From NCBI GenBank assembly GCA_026707745.1, contig JAPOWG010000106.1, positions 1-57,202 of the forward strand: a stretch of 57,202 nt of DNA, in the 5' to 3' direction. The stretch comes from Chloroflexota bacterium. Its GTDB lineage: Bacteria > Chloroflexota > Anaerolineae > Aggregatilineales > Phototrophicaceae. How positions within the stretch are numbered: the first letter of the stretch is position 1; each line of letters begins with the position of its first letter. Shown here piece after piece: positions 25,874 to 34,302 of the stretch. Made by a program: the position numbers and the translations under genes. Under the pieces are notes generated by a model, which made no database searches, was not told where the DNA came from, and saw only the letters and a program-made list of their open reading frames with translations.

Positions 25874-26962
25874 ATGATTCTACGCGCTGCTTTCACCTGC
25901 TTAATCTTGTTGCTTTGCCTCACGAGCGGGGCGCAATCGGACGGTGTGCATTACTTCGTCAGCCCCGACGGCGACAAATCCAACAGCGGCGCCAGCCCTT
26001 CGCAGCCCTTTCGCTCGATTCAACATGCGCTTCAATTGGCGGGGCCGGGCGATACTATTCACTTGGGGCCCGGGCACTACTACCAGGACGTATACACCGT
26101 ACGGGACGGCGAACCGGGGCGGCCGATCACCATCGTCGGAACCGCGAACGCCGTCGTACACGGCTTGACCAGCAATCGTATTTTCCAGGTACATCACGAT
26201 TACATCAGTTTGATCGGCTTCACCATCGACGGTTTGCGGCGCAATGCCGAGCCGAACCGCATGGGCGCCTTTCGAGAGAAGCTGCTTTACGTTATCGGCT
26301 ACGATGTGCGTGATGGCGTCCACCACCTTCGTGTGCTCGGCATGACCTTCCGCAATGCCGGGGAAGAATGTCTTCGCATCAAGTACTTCGCCCATCACAA
26401 CGAAATCGCCTACTCGACCTTTCACGATTGCGGCATCTGGGATTTCGTCTTTGACGCGCATGGCGTCGTCGGCGAGGCAGTTTATCTCGGCACCTCAAGC
26501 AAGCAATGGGATATCAATCTGACGATCGAGCCCGATATCACCGCCCACAACTGGGTTCATCACAATGTCATGGATACACAGGGGAATGAATGCGTCGAAG
26601 CAAAAGAAGGCACCGAGCACAACATCATCGAATATAACCTCTGCACGGGACAGAAGGATCCAAATTCCGGCGGCATCGTATCTCGCGGAAAGGCGAATGT
26701 CATTCGCTATAACGAGATCCACGGCAATGTCGGCGCGGGTGTTCGGCTGGGCGGCCATCTGGTCGACGGCTTCCAATACGGCGTAGGCAATCTCGTTTAT
26801 GGCAACGTCATCTACGAGAATGACGCCGGCGGCCTAAAAGTGCTGGTGGATGGACAGACGCTCATCTGCGGTAATCAGGTTTGGGATAACGCGGCGGGGG
26901 ATGTCAGCGGCGCCTACGGAAAGAATTACGATCCGGCTACGGCTTGCGCTTCGGAGGCATAA
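25874..26962 (+). CDS. Secreted right-handed beta-helix protein (pectate-lyase-like fold)
   Basis: 362 residues. The signal peptide (ILRAAFTCLILLLCLTSGAQ) is followed at once by YFVSPDGDKSNSGASPSQPF, the DUF1565/parallel beta-helix entry motif, then PGDTIHLGPGHYY and many short strands rich in N, G and I (NEIAYSTFHDCG, NWVHHNVMDTQGN, NVIRYNEIHGNVG). The fold is that of pectate lyases, polygalacturonases and chondroitinase B. Catalytic residues cannot be assigned, so lyase, hydrolase and sugar-binding roles remain open. Being exported, it could make the oligosaccharides that the preceding operon imports. Its last 37 bases overlap the 3' end of the IclR gene on the other strand. Confidence 0.8.
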   Translation: MILRAAFTCLILLLCLTSGAQSDGVHYFVSPDGDKSNSGASPSQPFRSIQHALQLAGPGDTIHLGPGHYYQDVYTVRDGEPGRPITIVGTANAVVHGLTSNRIFQVHHDYISLIGFTIDGLRRNAEPNRMGAFREKLLYVIGYDVRDGVHHLRVLGMTFRNAGEECLRIKYFAHHNEIAYSTFHDCGIWDFVFDAHGVVGEAVYLGTSSKQWDINLTIEPDITAHNWVHHNVMDTQGNECVEAKEGTEHNIIEYNLCTGQKDPNSGGIVSRGKANVIRYNEIHGNVGAGVRLGGHLVDGFQYGVGNLVYGNVIYENDAGGLKVLVDGQTLICGNQVWDNAAGDVSGAYGKNYDPATACASEA

Positions 26963-27756
26963 GATAGCGATCGCGGTTCAAGGTGGTGGCCCAGCTTCAC
27001 CGAAATGCGCCGGGCAACTTCCAGAATCTTGGTCCCGTAAGTCGCGATCATCGTCTCATCAAGGCGCGACAAGGGAAATGATACGCTCACAGCCGCAACA
27101 GGATTGGAGCTGTGGTTGTGAATTGGCGCCGAGATACACAGCCCTCCGATCTCGTTTTCCTCGCGTTCAATCGCATAACCCTGGTCATGAAAGACCTTGA
27201 ACTGACCCATCAGCACCTCGATGTCGGTGATGGTGTTTAGTGTCATAGACTCCAGCGGGTAGGATTCCAGAATCTCCCTCGCTTCATGCGGTGGCAGATG
27301 CGAAAGAATCGCCTTGCCCAGCGCGGTGGAATGGGGCCAGGCGCGTTTGCCGATGTGATTGCGAAAACCGAGGCTCTTGTCGGTCAGCAGCCGCTCAATG
27401 TAAATGACCTGATTCTCTTCCAGGATCGCCAGGTTGACGCTTTCGGAAGACCAGTCGCGCAAGTGTTCGAGCTCCGGCATGGCGATTTTGCGGATTTCGA
27501 TTTGATCGAGTAGAACGCCGGCGCGCTCGATCAATTGCAGACCCAAATGGTAACGGCGATTCTCCGGATTCTGCGCGATATATCCGTTGCGCTGCAGGGT
27601 ATACACCAAACCGGCGGCCGTGCTCTTATGCAGGTTCAGCGCCTTGGCGATATCGGTGATGCCCAATTCCGGATTTTGCGCACCGAATAACGACAGAATA
27701 TCCAGAGCGCGCTGTAGCGAAGATATGATCCGCGGATCCTTTTCTCTCTCGCCCAT
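26926..27756 (-). CDS. IclR family transcriptional regulator
   Basis: 276 residues. The winged helix-turn-helix is at about 12-70 (SSLQRALDILSLFGAQN, LGITDIAKALNLHKSTAAGL, VYTLQRNGYIAQNPENRRYHLG). The IclR effector-binding domain follows at about 85-260 (LGKAILSHLPPHE, GYAIEREENEIGGLCISAPI, AAVSVSFPLSRLDE). IclR proteins act as dimers on palindromes and usually respond to small acids or sugar acids. It sits at the 3' side of the uronide operon and the beta-helix gene, convergent with the latter (37 bp tail overlap). A KdgR-like palindrome lies at the operon promoter (17646-17668), a plausible target. Confidence 0.92.
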   Translation of the reverse strand: MGEREKDPRIISSLQRALDILSLFGAQNPELGITDIAKALNLHKSTAAGLVYTLQRNGYIAQNPENRRYHLGLQLIERAGVLLDQIEIRKIAMPELEHLRDWSSESVNLAILEENQVIYIERLLTDKSLGFRNHIGKRAWPHSTALGKAILSHLPPHEAREILESYPLESMTLNTITDIEVLMGQFKVFHDQGYAIEREENEIGGLCISAPIHNHSSNPVAAVSVSFPLSRLDETMIATYGTKILEVARRISVKLGHHLEPRSLSYASEAQAVAGS

Positions 27757-27930
27757 CTACATTCACTCCGTCCTTTTCTGATTCTCTATCTTACATCAAA
27801 GCGGTGAAAAAGTATCTGGGAGTATCCTCGAAGACAGCCTGAAGCTAATGCCAGCGGATTACCTGTTTCGCGGAAAAAGCTTGTCCGGGACGACCTATGT
27901 GCCTCTGCGGCGGAGTATTGCTACTATTAG

Positions 27931-28821
27931 GTGAAGCAGATCGGGCTTGTCATGAACATCCGCAGCATCCAATCCAAAACCATCCTCACGCCACAGAAGC
28001 GCGGCTTCCTCACCGCCGGCGAGCGCCCCTATACGCACAGCCTGTCCTGGTCCATCGGCTGCGGCTTCGGCTCGATCTACTGCGGCGCCTACTGCTATGC
28101 CCAGAAGCTGCCCAACTGGCTCTATTCGCGGCGCGAGGGCGAAGGCTGGGGCGAGGCGCTGATCATCAAAGCCAACGCGGCCGAATTGCTGGAGGCGCAA
28201 CTGGCCCGGGCGCGGAACCGGCGCCAAATGCGCATCTTCATGAGCCCGGTCACCGATCCCTACCAGCCGCTGGAGCGGAAGCTGCGCCTGACCCGGCGCT
28301 GCCTGGATGTCTTCGCCCGCTATGAGGATCTTGACCTGCTGCTGATTCAGACCCGCGGTCCTGCCGTCGTCGACGACCTGGAGCGCATCGCGCGGGTTCC
28401 CTACGCCTGGCTGGGCATGTCCATCGAGACCGACCGCGGCGACCTGCCCTACGGTCCAGCGAAGGCGCATGTGGATAAGCGCCTGGAGGCGGTCAAGCGC
28501 GCGGTGGACTATGGTCTGCGCGTCCAGATCGCGGTCTCGCCAGTTTTGCCCTATTCGCCCGATTTCGCCGAGCGCCTGCTGGAGACCGGGGCTCAGCGCA
28601 TCGTCATCGATACTTTCGCCCTGGGCGATGGGGGGCGCGGGAAGCGCACGGCGGGCAGTCCCTTCGCGGCGCTTGCCGATTACGACTGGCGCGATGACAG
28701 CATGGCCGAGAGTTTGTACCATCAGTTGACGGCCTATCACGACGACGTGTCCTGGAGCGGCGAGGGCTTTGCGGGGATTTTGGGACAGAATGAACCTTTC
28801 GTCCCCAAACCGGCTCTTTAG
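27931..28821 (+). CDS. SplB-like radical SAM protein with atypical cysteine spacing
   Basis: 296 residues from GTG 27931 (ATG at 27952 is an alternative; neither has a clear ribosome site). The protein resembles the spore photoproduct lyase/COG1533 group: LSWSIGCGFGSIYCGAYCYA near residue 40, RIFMSPVTDPYQPLE, CLDVFARYEDLDLLLIQTRG, WLGMSIETD and VQIAVSPVLPY. The usual CX3CX2C cluster motif is replaced by C44-X6-C51-X3-C55. Whether three of these still bind the [4Fe-4S] cluster is not certain, but the remaining radical SAM barrel motifs are well preserved. Function unknown; DNA repair is a possibility by analogy only. It is 27 bases upstream of the sigma-ankyrin gene, probably in the same transcript. 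Confidence 0.75.
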   Translation: MKQIGLVMNIRSIQSKTILTPQKRGFLTAGERPYTHSLSWSIGCGFGSIYCGAYCYAQKLPNWLYSRREGEGWGEALIIKANAAELLEAQLARARNRRQMRIFMSPVTDPYQPLERKLRLTRRCLDVFARYEDLDLLLIQTRGPAVVDDLERIARVPYAWLGMSIETDRGDLPYGPAKAHVDKRLEAVKRAVDYGLRVQIAVSPVLPYSPDFAERLLETGAQRIVIDTFALGDGGRGKRTAGSPFAALADYDWRDDSMAESLYHQLTAYHDDVSWSGEGFAGILGQNEPFVPKPAL

Positions 28822-28848
28822 GTTGAAGACATAACCCAAGGAGCGCCT

Positions 28849-30510
28849 ATGGAAAAACTGACCGGTCTCGTCATCGCCTCCCGCGCCGGAGATTGCGATG
28901 CCTACGAAAAAGTGGTGCGCCGCTTCCAGGACATGGCCGTGGCTTATGCCTATGCCCAACTGGGCGACTGGCAAGAAGCGGAAGACGCCGCGCAGGAAGC
29001 CTTCATCGCCGCCTGGTACGGCTTGCTTGGCTTGCGCAATGCGGCGGCTTTCCCGGGCTGGTTCCGGCGCATCGTGCATTCCCGCGCCAACCGCCGCCTG
29101 CGCCTGCGGCAGCCCCTGCTGGTCTCGCTGGAGCAAGTGGGGGAGATCGCCGCCGCCGATCCGGCGCCGGATAGCGAAGGACTGCCCGACGACATCGTCG
29201 CCACGATTGAGGCCTTGCCCGAGGCGCAGCGCAGCGTCTTATTGCTGCATTATATGAACGACTTCGCGCAAGCCGAGATCGCCGCCTTCCTGGAAATTCC
29301 CCTGGGTACGGTCAAATCCCGGCTCTATCACGCTCGCAAACAGATCAAGCAAAGGATGACAGCATTGGATAACTTATCCGCACAACGTCCCTCGCGGGAC
29401 AGCCAATTCACCGAAAAGGTCATGCGCCTCTTTGATGCCGCCAAATCCGGCGATATCGACAAGGTGCGGGCCTTGCTCGCCGAAGACGGTCGCTTGGCCA
29501 ATGCCGAAGGCTTTGTCAGAACGTCCCTATGGGGGTCGGATGCCAAAGCGCTGCACGTGGCGGTCATGCACGGGCGCAAGGATATCGTCGATCTGCTGCT
29601 GGCGCATGGCGCGGATATCAATGCCCGCGATGACAAGTACCATTTTAACGCGCTGATCCACGCCATCGACCTGGCCGATTTCATGCCGGCATACGCCGAC
29701 TTGGGCATGGTCGATTTTTTGCTGGAGCGCGGCGCCGAAATGGACGTCTGGGCTTGCGCCTGGCTGGGCGATATGGAAGGCGTCAAGGGACGACTGGACG
29801 AGAATCCAGCCCTGGTCAACGAGATCGGTCCCGGACCCAGCACCTTGATGTCCTTTTGCCGCGATGTGAAAGGGATCGAGTTCTATTTAGGTTACGGCGC
29901 CGATCCGCTGGTGCGCTACCAACGGCACGGCAAAACGCGCCAAAGTTCGCCCCTGCGCGATCAAGCCTATCGCCGCAATTACCCCGGCGTGCGCCGTCTG
30001 CTGCGGCACCTGGGCTGGGCGGTTGATGTTTTCTGGGCCGCCATCATGGGCGATATCGACGCCCTGCGCGCGCTTCTTGCGGCCGACGGGGACCTCGTGA
30101 GTGCCAGCACGCCGGATGATCACGTGCTGGGCGCCGGGATGAGTCCGCTGCACTTGGCGGCGCAAGGCGGCCACCTCGAGGCGATGGAGCTGCTGCTGGA
30201 AGCCGGCGCTGATATCAACGCCGTCGACGCCCGCGGATATACGCCGCTGCACTTCGTCATCTGCTATGGACCGAAGCGCTTCTTCGATCCGCTGCCCGAT
30301 CTCAGCGAGACCACGCAAGATATCGGCGTCTATCACCTTTTGACCGACGTGCCGCGTTTTCTGATCGACCGGGGCGCCGATCTCTCCGCCCGCGAGAGCG
30401 AGTCCGGCAAGACGCCGCTGGAACTGGCGCGGTCGCAATTTGAAGACGAAACCGACCGCAGCGACGTGATTGCGCTGCTGGAAGCGGCTGGCAACGCGCT
30501 TGCCGAATAG
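28849..30510 (+). CDS. ECF sigma factor fused to C-terminal ankyrin repeats
   Basis: 553 residues. Residues 1-180 are a complete ECF sigma factor: region 2 with YAYAQLGDWQEAEDAAQEAF, PGWFRRIVHSRANRRLR, and region 4 with IEALPEAQRSVLLLHYMN and AEIAAFLEIPLGTVKSRLYH as the DNA-binding helix-turn-helix. From about 190 to the end the chain is ankyrin-like: ALHVAVMHGRKDIVDLLLAH, GADINARD, VDFLLERGAEMD, SPLHLAAQGGHLEAMELLLE, GADINAVDARGYTPLHF, FLIDRGADLSAR. The frame is continuous, with an ideal ribosome site (AAGGAG) six bases before the ATG. Ankyrin repeats bind proteins, so the tail may act as a built-in regulator in place of a separate anti-sigma factor, none of which is encoded next to it. Regulon unknown. 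Confidence 0.9.
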   Translation: MEKLTGLVIASRAGDCDAYEKVVRRFQDMAVAYAYAQLGDWQEAEDAAQEAFIAAWYGLLGLRNAAAFPGWFRRIVHSRANRRLRLRQPLLVSLEQVGEIAAADPAPDSEGLPDDIVATIEALPEAQRSVLLLHYMNDFAQAEIAAFLEIPLGTVKSRLYHARKQIKQRMTALDNLSAQRPSRDSQFTEKVMRLFDAAKSGDIDKVRALLAEDGRLANAEGFVRTSLWGSDAKALHVAVMHGRKDIVDLLLAHGADINARDDKYHFNALIHAIDLADFMPAYADLGMVDFLLERGAEMDVWACAWLGDMEGVKGRLDENPALVNEIGPGPSTLMSFCRDVKGIEFYLGYGADPLVRYQRHGKTRQSSPLRDQAYRRNYPGVRRLLRHLGWAVDVFWAAIMGDIDALRALLAADGDLVSASTPDDHVLGAGMSPLHLAAQGGHLEAMELLLEAGADINAVDARGYTPLHFVICYGPKRFFDPLPDLSETTQDIGVYHLLTDVPRFLIDRGADLSARESESGKTPLELARSQFEDETDRSDVIALLEAAGNALAE

Positions 30511-30619
30511 AGAACCTGGCCGGACCGCCTTGAACGGCTCGGATAACGGGCCGCTCGGCGAGACCGACGACGGCGATCCTTGGTCGCTCCAGGAATGCGT
30601 TTATCTCTTTGTGCTGGCC

Positions 30620-31903
30620 TTAGAGCGCTGGCTTGAGCTTGCGCTTTGGTTCTGTTACGAAGACGTAGAGCCAGAAGAGCGCGGTGCCGATGAAGGCGAT
30701 CAACGCCCCGAGCAGGAATAGATCGCGGAATGTGAAGGCGGTCAGGAGCAAGCCCCCGCCCAGCGCCATCATCGCGAAGCTCAAACCTGCCGCGGCCTCG
30801 CCAGTGCCCGCCATCAGCGCTTGATGCTTTCGGGGCACCAGGTCAAGGATATAGACGATGAAAGCGGTGAAACGGACGGACATCATACTGATCGCGCCGA
30901 TATAACCAAAAGAGGCGGCCAGCCAATGCTCCACCAGCGCCATCGGAATCAGGCAGAGCGTCGCCACCATCGACGCCCCGATGATCACGCGGACGTTGCC
31001 CCAACGCTGCACCAAAGAGGGCGTCAGCAGAGCGGTCGGCACGCCGGTCAAGCGACCGATGGCGGCCATGGCGCCGATCAGCGCCGTTGATACCGCCAGG
31101 CGCTGGTCCATGTAGACGTTGAAGTAAACCATCGCGGTCGCCGAGCCCGCGACCTGGAACAGGCGAATCACGGTCATTATGACGATCAGCATCAGAACCG
31201 ATGCCGCCCAGCCCTTGCGGCCGCCGCCTCGATCTGCAGCGGTTTCCCGGCGCGCCGGCGCTGCTTTTGGCGGCAGCGGACGAATGCGCAGGGACAAGAC
31301 AACGGAAAGCGCCAGGACGACGCTGGCCAGGGCAAAAGTGATGCGATAGGGATCGGGGTCATCCAGCGTCCAGCCATTTGTGCCGGCGATTATACCGGGC
31401 AGTATCCCGCCAATGAGGCTGCCGGCGAAACCGGCCAAAGACCAATGCGCCGCTTTGAGCGCGAAGGCCTGATGCTTGTAAGCCTCATCCACCACGTTGA
31501 TCAGGTACGGCGCGCCATTAACGAAGTAGAAGGCGAATCCGCCAAACATCAGAGCCGGCGGGAAGATCAGCCCAGCCTCGCGCCAGCCCGGCGGCAGCCA
31601 CTCGGCTATGGGCAGCAGCAGCCCGCCCGCCAGGCACGTGAAAGCGCCGAACTTCATCAGCCCGGTGGTGGACATGCGCGAACCTAGGATGCCAGCCGGC
31701 AAGCTGGCCAAGCCGAAGGTCAGCAAGGCCACCGCGTTGACCAAGCCGATGAACTCGGTACCATAATCCAGCCGCAGCAGATAGAGGTTGAGCAGCACGG
31801 AATAGAGGCCGTCGGCGACAAAGCTTAAGCCGACAAGGACGGCGAAAAAAAGGCGCGCCTGCGGGTTGAAGGCGCGGACGGGGCTGAGAATGCGACCGAG
31901 CAT
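30620..31903 (-). CDS. MFS transporter
   Basis: 427 residues with about 12 membrane helices in two halves separated by a charged loop (RIRPLPPKAAPARRETAADR, about residues 205-225). The family signature between helices 2 and 3 reads LASLPAGILGSRMSTTGLMK. A secondary carrier, direction and substrate unknown; the overall look is of a drug or metabolite exporter type. Convergent with the sigma-ankyrin gene (110-base gap). Start at 31903 is the first ATG of the frame; no strong ribosome site. Confidence 0.85.
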   Translation of the reverse strand: MLGRILSPVRAFNPQARLFFAVLVGLSFVADGLYSVLLNLYLLRLDYGTEFIGLVNAVALLTFGLASLPAGILGSRMSTTGLMKFGAFTCLAGGLLLPIAEWLPPGWREAGLIFPPALMFGGFAFYFVNGAPYLINVVDEAYKHQAFALKAAHWSLAGFAGSLIGGILPGIIAGTNGWTLDDPDPYRITFALASVVLALSVVLSLRIRPLPPKAAPARRETAADRGGGRKGWAASVLMLIVIMTVIRLFQVAGSATAMVYFNVYMDQRLAVSTALIGAMAAIGRLTGVPTALLTPSLVQRWGNVRVIIGASMVATLCLIPMALVEHWLAASFGYIGAISMMSVRFTAFIVYILDLVPRKHQALMAGTGEAAAGLSFAMMALGGGLLLTAFTFRDLFLLGALIAFIGTALFWLYVFVTEPKRKLKPAL

Positions 31904-31946
31904 GTCTGTTCTAAGCCCTCCCTAAACCCCGCCCTGAAGTAATTTT

Positions 31947-32018
31947 CGGGCGACCTGATAGGTCGCCCCTACAGTTTTCACGATGAATCTTGTAGGGGTC
32001 AGCTATTAGCTGACCCGT
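31947..32018. repeat. Two adjacent GGGGCGAC/GGGGTCAG hairpins of the dispersed family
   Basis: The first, GGGCGACCTGATAGGTCGCC with flanking CCTAC (31948-31972), matches the reverse complement of the copy at 298-323. The second, GTAGGGGTCAGCTATTAGC with TGACCCGT (31992-32018), keeps the GTAGGGG start but has a different inner stem that still pairs perfectly. They lie in the 250-base gap between the divergently spaced MFS and RidA genes. Confidence 0.7.
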
Positions 32019-32153
32019 CGCTCTCGTACCGTGTTACTTCAAACATGTCCCCTCCTCAGCCGAAGCATCCGGGAGGGATTTCGACCTGAAGTCGTCGTCG
32101 TTTGATCGATGGGAGAAACTAGCTGAGGCGAGTCAGGTTGTTCCAAAACAGTA

Positions 32154-32591
32154 TCAGTCCACTACCTCAAATACCGCTTCAATCTCGACTGCGAATCCAT
32201 TGGGCAGCGAGGCGAAACCGAGCGCGCTGCGAGCGTGTTTTTCGCCATCGTAGAGTTCCCAGAACAGTTCCGACGCGCCGTTGATCACCAAATGCTGATC
32301 AGTGAAATCCGGCGCGGAATTGACCGCGCCCAGCAATTTGCGCAGGCGCAGGTTGTTGACCGTGCCGGTGAGCGTATAGGCCGCTTTGAGCAGGTCTTCG
32401 GCGCAGACGCGCGCGGCTTGCTTGCCGGTTTCGACATCGACCCCCGCGCCCAGCTTGCCCACGTATCCCGTCGACACGTGACCGGAGCAGTATATGGTGT
32501 TGCCGATTCGCGTGGCTGGCGCCAGCGTGGGCGACGGTGTGAAGTCTTCAATATCGATGCCCATCGCTTTCACTTTTTCGTCCAATGACAT
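32154..32591 (-). CDS. RidA/YjgF/UK114 family protein
   Basis: 145 residues from ATG 32591, chosen over the open frame up to 32756 because AAAGGAC lies eight bases before it and the extra 55 codons have no family character. Trimeric RidA proteins hydrolyse reactive enamine/imine intermediates to 2-oxo acids and ammonia. ATRIGNTIYCSGHVST, AAYTLTGTVNNL and the C-terminal HARSALGFASLPNGFAVEIE (the key Arg in ARSA) are in place. This is the longer, YjgH-like type. A second RidA gene lies at 48177-48569 in the nitrogen-compound cluster. Divergent from the Tat-exported binding protein. Confidence 0.88.
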   Translation of the reverse strand: MSLDEKVKAMGIDIEDFTPSPTLAPATRIGNTIYCSGHVSTGYVGKLGAGVDVETGKQAARVCAEDLLKAAYTLTGTVNNLRLRKLLGAVNSAPDFTDQHLVINGASELFWELYDGEKHARSALGFASLPNGFAVEIEAVFEVVD

Positions 32592-32921
32592 TTTGTATGT
32601 CCTTTCAAAATCCTTGCAGAAACAAGTGGTTGGTGGATTATAAGTCCGATGCCCTAAGTGACCATACCCAAAAAGAGAAGCGGTTATACTGCTTATGACC
32701 GCTTGTCGCCAAACACGTTGTGGTTTAGGCTGGCGCGCGTAGAAGCCTTTGCACATTTTGAAACCCGAGGGCGCTTTCGGATTTGTTGCGAAGTCGCCAA
32801 CTTACTTGTATTCTCAAGCGAAGCAATAAGATTCGGAGAGGAGGATCGGTATTGTATTAGATAGGTTCAGCAGTCGCACCGTTTTTCCGACCTTAGTATT
32901 TCGTAAAAAGGAGATTCTGTT
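32592..32921. other. Divergent promoter region between RidA and the Tat binding protein
   Basis: 330 bp without a gene. To the right, TTGCGA (32786-32791) and TATTCT (32809-32814) with 17 bp spacing form a plausible promoter for the binding protein, whose ATG has an excellent AAAAAGGAG site. To the left, TATAAT on the - strand (32637-32642) is a possible -10 for RidA. Confidence 0.5.
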
Positions 32922-34211
32922 ATGAACAGACACATTAGTCGACGCGACTTTTTGAAGGCGTCAGGAGGTTTGGCCGCGGGCGGCTTGCTCGCTTCGGGCT
33001 TGCCAGCCTTCGCCCAGGACGGCGTCACCATCCGTTCGCACACGCGCAGCGGCCGCCAGGCCGACGCGCAGAGATTCTGGGCGGAACGCTTCAATGAGGA
33101 CATGGCTGGCGAGGCCACTGTCGTCATTGAGGACTTCCCGGGTTCGGAGTACTTCCAGAAAATCAATACACTGGCGGCCGGCGGCACCATGGGCGATGTC
33201 ATCTGGATCTCGTCCATTGAGGGCTACTTCCGGCTGGCGGCGACCGGCGTCCTGCGACCGATAGACGATATCGTCGACAGCCTGGGCTATGACCTCGAAG
33301 AGCATTATCCGGCGACGATTTCGGCAGCCTACCTGGATGGCAAGCTGTACGGGATTCCCATCCTGGCGCATCCCGGGCGCGTCGGTTTGTTCTTCAACAA
33401 GACCATCTTTGACGAGGCCGGCGTCGATTACCCCGACGAAACCTGGACAATGGATGACTTCCTGGCCGCCGCCATCGAGGTGACCGACCCCGAACGGCGC
33501 ATCTGGGGCTTCGTAGATCCCGAGGGCTCCTACTTCACATCAATCGTCTTCATTCGCGCCTTTGGCGGCGACACGCTCAATGCGGACGGCACCGAGTCCC
33601 TGTTGAACTCCGAGGAAGCGATAGCGGCCTTGAAGTTCCAGAGCGCGCTCTATAACGAGCACAAGGTCGCGCCGGCGCCCGGCACGGCCCTTCAAGGACC
33701 CTACCAGCTCTTCGCCGCCAACCAACTGGCGATGTTCCAGTCGGGTTTCTGGGGCAGCGGCGTGGCGCAGTTTGTCGAAGATCCGAGCATCGTTGGCGTG
33801 GCGCCGATGCCGATTGGTCCTTCCGGTCAGCGCGGCAGCATGTTCGAGTTTGATCCCCTCTGCGTGACTTCCTTCACCGAGAATCCGGAAGAGTCCTTCA
33901 AATGGGTGGATTACAATACCGGTTTCGATGCGCAACTGCGCGTCACCAAGCTGCACAACGTCACGGCCAGCCGCCCGGCGGTCATGGCTGACGACGTCGT
34001 GCAGGAAAGCGATACCTTACGGGTCTTCTCCGGTATCATGGCGGATGCCTTGCCCCTGGTGCTGCCGGCGAACTTCCGCGAGACGGAGCACTTCAAGTTC
34101 ATCGGTGACCAGATCCAGGCCCTTTGGCTGGGCTTGGCGACCGTCGACGATATCATCGAGGATCTCAACTCCGGCGCCCAAGCGATCTTGGATAAACCAG
34201 CGCTCGGATAA
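32922..34211 (+). CDS. Family 1 solute-binding protein with Tat signal
   Basis: 429 residues. The N-terminus HISRRDFLKASGGLAAGGLL carries the twin-arginine motif SRRDFLK, so it is folded before export by the Tat pathway, unlike the other binding proteins in the window. Then a two-lobed domain: TIRSHTRSGRQADAQRF, FNEDMAGEATVVIEDF, LAAGGTMGDVIWISS and VGLFFNKTIFDEAGVD. AAGGAG lies eight bases before the ATG. It feeds the two permeases that follow after about 90 bases. Cargo unknown; the two dehydrogenases downstream suggest a polyol or sugar acid. Confidence 0.9.
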   Translation: MNRHISRRDFLKASGGLAAGGLLASGLPAFAQDGVTIRSHTRSGRQADAQRFWAERFNEDMAGEATVVIEDFPGSEYFQKINTLAAGGTMGDVIWISSIEGYFRLAATGVLRPIDDIVDSLGYDLEEHYPATISAAYLDGKLYGIPILAHPGRVGLFFNKTIFDEAGVDYPDETWTMDDFLAAAIEVTDPERRIWGFVDPEGSYFTSIVFIRAFGGDTLNADGTESLLNSEEAIAALKFQSALYNEHKVAPAPGTALQGPYQLFAANQLAMFQSGFWGSGVAQFVEDPSIVGVAPMPIGPSGQRGSMFEFDPLCVTSFTENPEESFKWVDYNTGFDAQLRVTKLHNVTASRPAVMADDVVQESDTLRVFSGIMADALPLVLPANFRETEHFKFIGDQIQALWLGLATVDDIIEDLNSGAQAILDKPALG

Positions 34212-34302
34212 TTCACGTTCGCAGGTGTGGAGATCGTCGACGGTCTTCACGCCTGCGTCACCGTTCAGAAACGCCCAGGTGTAACTGAGCGCGAGTAATT
34301 TG

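Noticed and set aside
27895..29136. 413-codon - strand open frame over the radical SAM and sigma genes
   Set aside because: Antisense shadow spanning two genes of clear family; Gln/Arg/Gly-rich with no domain.
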